Shown here piece after piece: positions 60,362 to 64,000 of a stretch of 64,000 bases of DNA. Source of the stretch: Paenibacillus phytohabitans (GTDB taxonomy: Bacteria > Bacillota > Bacilli > Paenibacillales > Paenibacillaceae); the NCBI RefSeq assembly GCF_013141775.1, contig NZ_WHOB01000068.1, positions 62,001 to 126,000 on the forward strand, written 5' to 3'. Position 1 is the first letter of the stretch. Each line of letters begins with the position of its first letter. The notes beneath the pieces were generated by a model. It was given only the letters and a program-made list of their open reading frames with translations. It was not told the DNA's origin and made no database searches. The translations under genes and the position numbers were made by a program.

Positions 60362-60418
60362 GTTATCATTTGATAACAAAAACATAGCATAGCTTTAATT
60401 TAGTTGTCAAATGATAAT
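60362..60418. promoter_or_regulatory. Twin MarR operators between the flavodoxin-like and marR-like genes
   Basis: GTTATCATTTGATAAC (60362-60377, perfect dyad) and GTTGTCAAATGATAAT (60403-60418), 41 bp apart centre to centre. A related half-site, GTTATCAAATACGTATCAA, is read on the minus strand just ahead of the MFS gene near 62367-62385. Confidence 0.75.
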
Positions 60419-60464
60419 TGTTTTTTGATAATTAATTTGGTATGTTTTCCTCTGAGGTGATCTT

Positions 60465-60893
60465 ATGGACAACAACCAGCTGTTCCAGAAATTCGTAGCC
60501 TTCAGTGCTGCCGTCCATCAAATAACAAATGATATAACCAAAGATGTGAAATCAGAGGCCCTAACGCCGCTGCAATATAAAATTCTCGAATACATCGCCG
60601 TCAGCCAGCCGGTAACACTCAGCGAGGTCAGTGACTGTATGCAGATGTCGATGCCCAATACGAGCCGTGAAGTGAAAAAGCTCAGCGAAAAGGGCGTCTG
60701 TACCCGGATCACCGACCCGGATGACCGCCGCAAGCAGGGTATCACGCTCTCTGCCGCAGGCGAAGCGCTGATGAACGAAGCCTTCCAGCAGATCGCCGTC
60801 CGGTTCGAGCAGCGTATTGCGGGTATAACGGCTGCAGAACGCAAAGAGATCGAGCAGGCGCTCGATCTCTTGCAGCAGAAAGTATTTTATTAA
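60465..60893 (+). CDS. MarR-family regulator of the quinone reductase/MFS cluster
   Basis: A 142-residue winged-helix repressor. The DNA-binding part is LTPLQYKILEYIAVSQPVTLSEVSDCMQMSMPNTSREVKKLSEKG, with the wing RITDPDDRRKQGITLS carrying the conserved D-x-R. One cysteine in the recognition region (DCMQM) and one before the wing (VCTRI) could give redox or electrophile sensing. It lies between the divergent quinone reductase (59760-60344) and the convergent MFS gene (60927-62345), whose upstream regions carry related TTATCA sites. It probably controls both and itself. Confidence 0.9.
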   Translation: MDNNQLFQKFVAFSAAVHQITNDITKDVKSEALTPLQYKILEYIAVSQPVTLSEVSDCMQMSMPNTSREVKKLSEKGVCTRITDPDDRRKQGITLSAAGEALMNEAFQQIAVRFEQRIAGITAAERKEIEQALDLLQQKVFY

Positions 60894-60926
60894 GCCTAGA
60901 CTATCCTATCCCTATTACAACACTGG

Positions 60927-62345
60927 TTATTTCACAGCAACGCCCTTCGCCGGAATCTCGGCAGGGGCTTCCTTGCGTTTGATGAAGAAGGCCAGGATCA
61001 GCGCAGCTACTGCGGCTCCTGTCGTTACCATGGAAGCCACATTCATCCCGTGAATTAAGCTGTGGACATCTCCCGTTGGTTTCTGGCCGCCGCCGCTATG
61101 AGTCATTATGGTGACCAGCAGCGCTGTTCCGATGGAACCGGCGACGGTCCGCAGCGTGGTGTTCACAGGAATCCCATGCCGGATCAGGGCAGGCGGCAGG
61201 GAATTCATCCCGCTGGTGATGACCGGCAGCAAGGTCAGGCTGACGCCGACCATCCGCAGAGAGTAGCCGACCATCAGGAACGTATAAGTCGTATGCTCTG
61301 TCAGATTCGAGAACAGCAAGGCAGAGATGACCGTCAGGCCGAGTCCGGTGATGACCAACGTCCGGGCACCTATTTTATCGAATAGCCTACCCGCTATGGG
61401 CGACATAATACAGATGAGAATCGCACCGGGGAGCAGCATGAGACCTGATTTGAGCGCGGTATAGCCAAGCATGGTCTGCATGTAGATAGGCAGCAGCAGC
61501 TGGGCACTCAGCATGATAATCATCAGTACCATACTGATCACTGTAGCCATAGTAAAAGCAGGACTGGTGAATACCCGCAGCTCCAGCAGAGGATTCTCCA
61601 TGGTCAATTGCCGCCAGACGAACAGGCCCAGCGCAAGGAACCCGACCGCCAGGGAGATCAGCACCTCCGTGCTTCCCCACCCTTTGCTGCCGGAGACGCT
61701 GAATCCGTATAATACGCCGCCGAAGCCAAGCGAGGATAACGTCATGGATAACGCATCCACCTTGCTTTTCACCTGCGGGGTAACATTCTTAACGAGAAAG
61801 ACTCCAATGACGGTGATTAGCAGCGAGTATGGAGCCAGAATATAGAACAGCAAACGCCAGGAATGATCCTCTACCAGCCAGCCGTTCAATACAGGTCCGA
61901 TGGCCGGGGCGAAATTAACTGCAAGCCCGATCATCCCCATCGTGAACCCCCGCTTAGCAACCGGGATCAGGATGAACGTTAACGTCTGCACCAGGGGAAG
62001 CATGATGCCCACTCCGACGGCCTGCACTATTCTTCCGGTGAGCAGCAGTCCGAAATTCGGCGAGACCGCACACAGGAGCGTTCCTGCAGTCAGCATGCCC
62101 ATGGCAAAGACGAAGACCTGCTTGGTTGTAAACCTCTGAATCAGAAAAGCCGTGATCGGAACCACAATGCCTGTAACCAGTGCAAAAGCCGTCGTCAGCC
62201 ATTGCACTGTACTCGTGGACACCTGGAAATCGCCCATAATATTCGGCAGTGCTGTATTCAGTGAAGATTGATTCAGCAGCCCCACCATGGCCCCGATAAT
62301 TAGAATAGCCATGATTAGCACGGTTCCCTTTGGTATCTTCTCCAT
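60927..62345 (-). CDS. MFS multidrug exporter of the DHA2 (EmrB/QacA) family
   Basis: A 472-residue, 14-helix exporter. Typical segments are LNQSSLNTALPNIMGDFQVSTSTVQWLTTAFALVTGIVVPI, motif A-like FLIQRFTTKQVFVFAMG, and motif C at GLAVNFAPAIGPVLNGWLVEDHSWR. The start at 62345 is set by GGAGGGGAATGG. An ATG 15 bases upstream overlaps that site. It probably belongs to the MarR-controlled group at 59.8-62.4 kb, because a TTATCA-type half-site precedes it. It would export quinones or drugs; the substrate is unproven. It follows the ABC-2 permease gene by about 53 bp. Confidence 0.9.
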   Translation of the reverse strand: MEKIPKGTVLIMAILIIGAMVGLLNQSSLNTALPNIMGDFQVSTSTVQWLTTAFALVTGIVVPITAFLIQRFTTKQVFVFAMGMLTAGTLLCAVSPNFGLLLTGRIVQAVGVGIMLPLVQTLTFILIPVAKRGFTMGMIGLAVNFAPAIGPVLNGWLVEDHSWRLLFYILAPYSLLITVIGVFLVKNVTPQVKSKVDALSMTLSSLGFGGVLYGFSVSGSKGWGSTEVLISLAVGFLALGLFVWRQLTMENPLLELRVFTSPAFTMATVISMVLMIIMLSAQLLLPIYMQTMLGYTALKSGLMLLPGAILICIMSPIAGRLFDKIGARTLVITGLGLTVISALLFSNLTEHTTYTFLMVGYSLRMVGVSLTLLPVITSGMNSLPPALIRHGIPVNTTLRTVAGSIGTALLVTIMTHSGGGQKPTGDVHSLIHGMNVASMVTTGAAVAALILAFFIKRKEAPAEIPAKGVAVK

Positions 62346-62398
62346 TCCATTCCCCTCCATTGATACGTATTTGATAACCTTCTAAAAGTCCGCCTGAT

Positions 62399-63148
62399 CT
62401 ATGTCTGGTCGGCATAACGCCACCAGGCAAGAGTACCTATTACGCCAATGCCGCCGGTGAGATACGGAAGCATGCGGCTAATCGCCTCCAGATGGGAGCT
62501 CTCCTCCCCCGAAGCGCCGCTGAACAATCCGGGAACGGCCCATGGAATATATTCCACAATGCCGAGCGCCCCGCCGAACTGGGCAACTACAATGGTCAGC
62601 AGGACCACGCCGAGCGGAGTCATATAACCACGGCCGATACAAGCCATCCACGCTACAGGCATGCTCAGACAGATCACCATTAGACTGACCTCCGCGTAAC
62701 GGCTGAAGCCATGAAGAATGACCTCCAGACTCCATCCGTCCAAGCCGACAAGCCCTGCTGTTAAGCAGCCGACGATGAACACCAGCAGCGCCAGCCCCAT
62801 GCTGAGGACAGCGGCAACGAGCAGCTTGGCGGCGGCCACCCCGTATCTGGACAGCGGCAGGGCCAGCAGATCCTTGAGCGTACGGTCGGAATATTCCCGG
62901 CCGAAGATCCAGCTGAACACAAACCCGAATCCGATGAGGCCCCCCATAGAGATCACAATACCAAGCTCCTTCAGGAGCCCCTCCATATTGATCTCACCCT
63001 CGAAGCTGCTCTGGGAGCCGATCGTTCCCGAGAAGACCAGCCCGATCATGACCGGCACCATCATACTGGCTGCAAGCGAGATCCAGAACAGCCTGGAACG
63101 GCGAAGCTTCAGCACCTCTACCCCCAAGGCCGATATCCATTGACTCAT
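62399..63148 (-). CDS. ABC-2 type transporter permease (BcrB/NatB-like)
   Basis: A 249-residue membrane protein with six helices: an N-terminal one near SRLFWISLAASMMVPVMIGLVF, one around GFGFVFSWIFGREY, and four more to the C-terminus. The REYSDRTLKDLLALPLSRYGVAAAKLL loop is the typical ABC-2 coupling region. Its start overlaps the end of the ATPase gene by four bases (63145-63148), so the two are one exporter. Relatives give resistance to bacitracin/lantibiotic-like peptides or extrude Na+; the substrate here is unknown. No two-component pair is seen within the window at this end. Confidence 0.9.
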   Translation of the reverse strand: MSQWISALGVEVLKLRRSRLFWISLAASMMVPVMIGLVFSGTIGSQSSFEGEINMEGLLKELGIVISMGGLIGFGFVFSWIFGREYSDRTLKDLLALPLSRYGVAAAKLLVAAVLSMGLALLVFIVGCLTAGLVGLDGWSLEVILHGFSRYAEVSLMVICLSMPVAWMACIGRGYMTPLGVVLLTIVVAQFGGALGIVEYIPWAVPGLFSGASGEESSHLEAISRMLPYLTGGIGVIGTLAWWRYADQT

Positions 63149-64000
63149 CCTTTCATTCCTCCTTCAGCCTCAATCATTCTTAGAAAATAAGCCTCCAAAT
63201 CCTCTTCCCCCACCTGGATCAGCGTGGGCGGCATATCCGCATACACAAGCAGCTTGGAGATGTGGTCCGGGTTCGCGATAGCACGTTCATCCGCAAGCAG
63301 CAGCGTTCCCTCTCCGGCTTCCTGCACAGCATACCCGGCCTGAATCAGCCTCCTCCGGGCGCTTGCCGGATCGCGGGTCTGCACAAGCAGGCGCTTGCGG
63401 AGCAGCTGCTGCAGCTCCTTCACATCCGCCTCCTGCAGCAGCCGGCCCTGATGCACAATGCCAATCCGCGTCGTCAGCCTGGAGACCTCACCGAGAATAT
63501 GGCTGGAGATAAAAATCGTTACGCCGTGCTGAAGTGCAAGCTCCCGGAGCAGCTCCCGCACCTCCACAATCCCGGCCGGATCAAGCCCGTTCGTCGGCTC
63601 ATCCAGAATCAGCACCTGCGGATGATGCAGCATGGCCTTGGCGAGACCCAGCCGCTGCCCGTTGCCGAGGGAGAGCGTCCCTGCCTTGCGGTCCCGGTAA
63701 GCGGTAAGCTGAAGCTTATCGATGATGCTGTCAATGGCCCTGCGGTCTGCGATACCCCGCAGCCTGCGGATAATCTCCAGATTCTCGCGGACGGTCAGCT
63801 CAGGATAGGAGTAGGGCGTCTCGACCATGTACCCTACATTCGCCCACAGCTTATGGCTGCCCGCATCCACCCGCTGTCCGAATACATAGGAGGACCCGGA
63901 GTCGGGGCGGATCATGCCCAGCAGCATGCGGATGGTTGTTGTTTTGCCGGCACCGTTCAGTCCCAGGAAGCCGTAGATTTCGCCCTGGTTCACCTCCAGC
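63145..64000 (-). CDS. ABC exporter ATPase (BcrA/NatA-like), 5-prime end outside the window
   Basis: At least 282 residues are visible. The frame is still open at base 64000 (LEV before NQGEIYGF), so the true start lies beyond the edge. Walker A is GLNGAGKTT, the signature is unusual (TLSLGNGQRLGLAKAM in place of LSGGQ), Walker B is VLILDEPTNGLDP and the H-loop is in ISSHILGEV. The C-terminal about 75 residues (RKRLLVQTRDPASARRRLIQAGYAV) form the extra domain found in BcrA-type ATPases. It drives the ABC-2 permease encoded right after it. Confidence 0.92.
   Translation of the reverse strand, partial: LEVNQGEIYGFLGLNGAGKTTTIRMLLGMIRPDSGSSYVFGQRVDAGSHKLWANVGYMVETPYSYPELTVRENLEIIRRLRGIADRRAIDSIIDKLQLTAYRDRKAGTLSLGNGQRLGLAKAMLHHPQVLILDEPTNGLDPAGIVEVRELLRELALQHGVTIFISSHILGEVSRLTTRIGIVHQGRLLQEADVKELQQLLRKRLLVQTRDPASARRRLIQAGYAVQEAGEGTLLLADERAIANPDHISKLLVYADMPPTLIQVGEEDLEAYFLRMIEAEGGMKG

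Noticed and set aside
1-64000. tRNA, rRNA, prophage, transposase or integrase genes
   Set aside because: None seen: no tRNA cloverleaf with GGTTCGAATC-type arm in the gaps, and no transposase-like or phage structural proteins.

Overview
The window is a stretch of Gram-positive chromosome, almost certainly from a Paenibacillus-type Firmicute. Strong AGGAGG-like ribosome binding sites, large 7TM-type and multi-REC hybrid kinases, a bacterial NO synthase, an xpt-pbuX operon behind purine riboswitches, FecCD-type siderophore importers with textbook Fur boxes, and several intergenic dispersed repeat families all fit that group. The assignment is an inference from gene content, not from a marker gene. 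I found no rRNA, tRNA, CRISPR array, prophage or insertion sequence. Genes are densely packed and mostly in one- to four-gene units.

Layout. 1-4.9 kb: the end of a frameshifted MFS transporter, then a sensor kinase/response regulator pair (7TMR hybrid kinase plus a SARP/BTAD-type regulator). 4.9-7.2 kb: xpt-pbuX purine salvage operon on the minus strand, preceded by a promoter, a guanine aptamer, a PRPP (ykkC-class) aptamer and a terminator, i.e. a tandem two-input riboswitch. 7.4-12.9 kb: a small internally duplicated basic protein, then a 1201-residue triple-REC hybrid kinase and a REC-histidine kinase. 13-17.4 kb: HxlR/MFS pair, aldo-keto reductase, a roughly 440 bp CTTACT microsatellite and an AEC permease. 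18-28.9 kb: greA, an exported FAD oxidoreductase, a MarR/MFS pair with two direct operator repeats, an ATP-grasp/esterase pair, rlmN, a membrane polysaccharide deacetylase with a coiled-coil partner, and a tyrosine-less GIY-YIG protein. 29-42.4 kb: a TetR-controlled epimerase, NO synthase, an EcsC-like protein, an ion-transporter-like membrane protein, a MerR-controlled surface flavoprotein and a short UvrC paralogue. 42.5-43.4 kb: a divergent SDR/AraC pair with widely spaced mirror operators.

44.4-58 kb is an iron region. An AraC regulator, a double-domain siderophore-type esterase (apparently leaderless), a Fur-boxed orphan binding lipoprotein and, on the other strand, a complete Fur-boxed binding protein/permease/permease/ATPase operon together suggest import and hydrolysis of a ferric siderophore. 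Next to it lies a secreted protein with a duplicated His-containing helical domain and a copper-amine-oxidase-N-type C-terminus. A LytTR/DUF3021 pair inside this region appears to use an ATC start codon. 57.8-64 kb: an NmrA-like reductase, nudC, a flavodoxin-like quinone reductase with a divergent MarR, an MFS pump, and an ABC-2 transporter cut by the window end.

Most regulators can be tied to a visible site: guanine/PRPP aptamers, MarR repeats at 21.7 and 60.4 kb, a MerR 19-bp-spacer promoter at 39.7 kb, repeated TetR-like sites at 30-31 kb, AraC mirror sites at 43.3 kb and two Fur boxes. Coordinates come from reading the sequence by eye. Functional calls are by motif recognition, without database searches.
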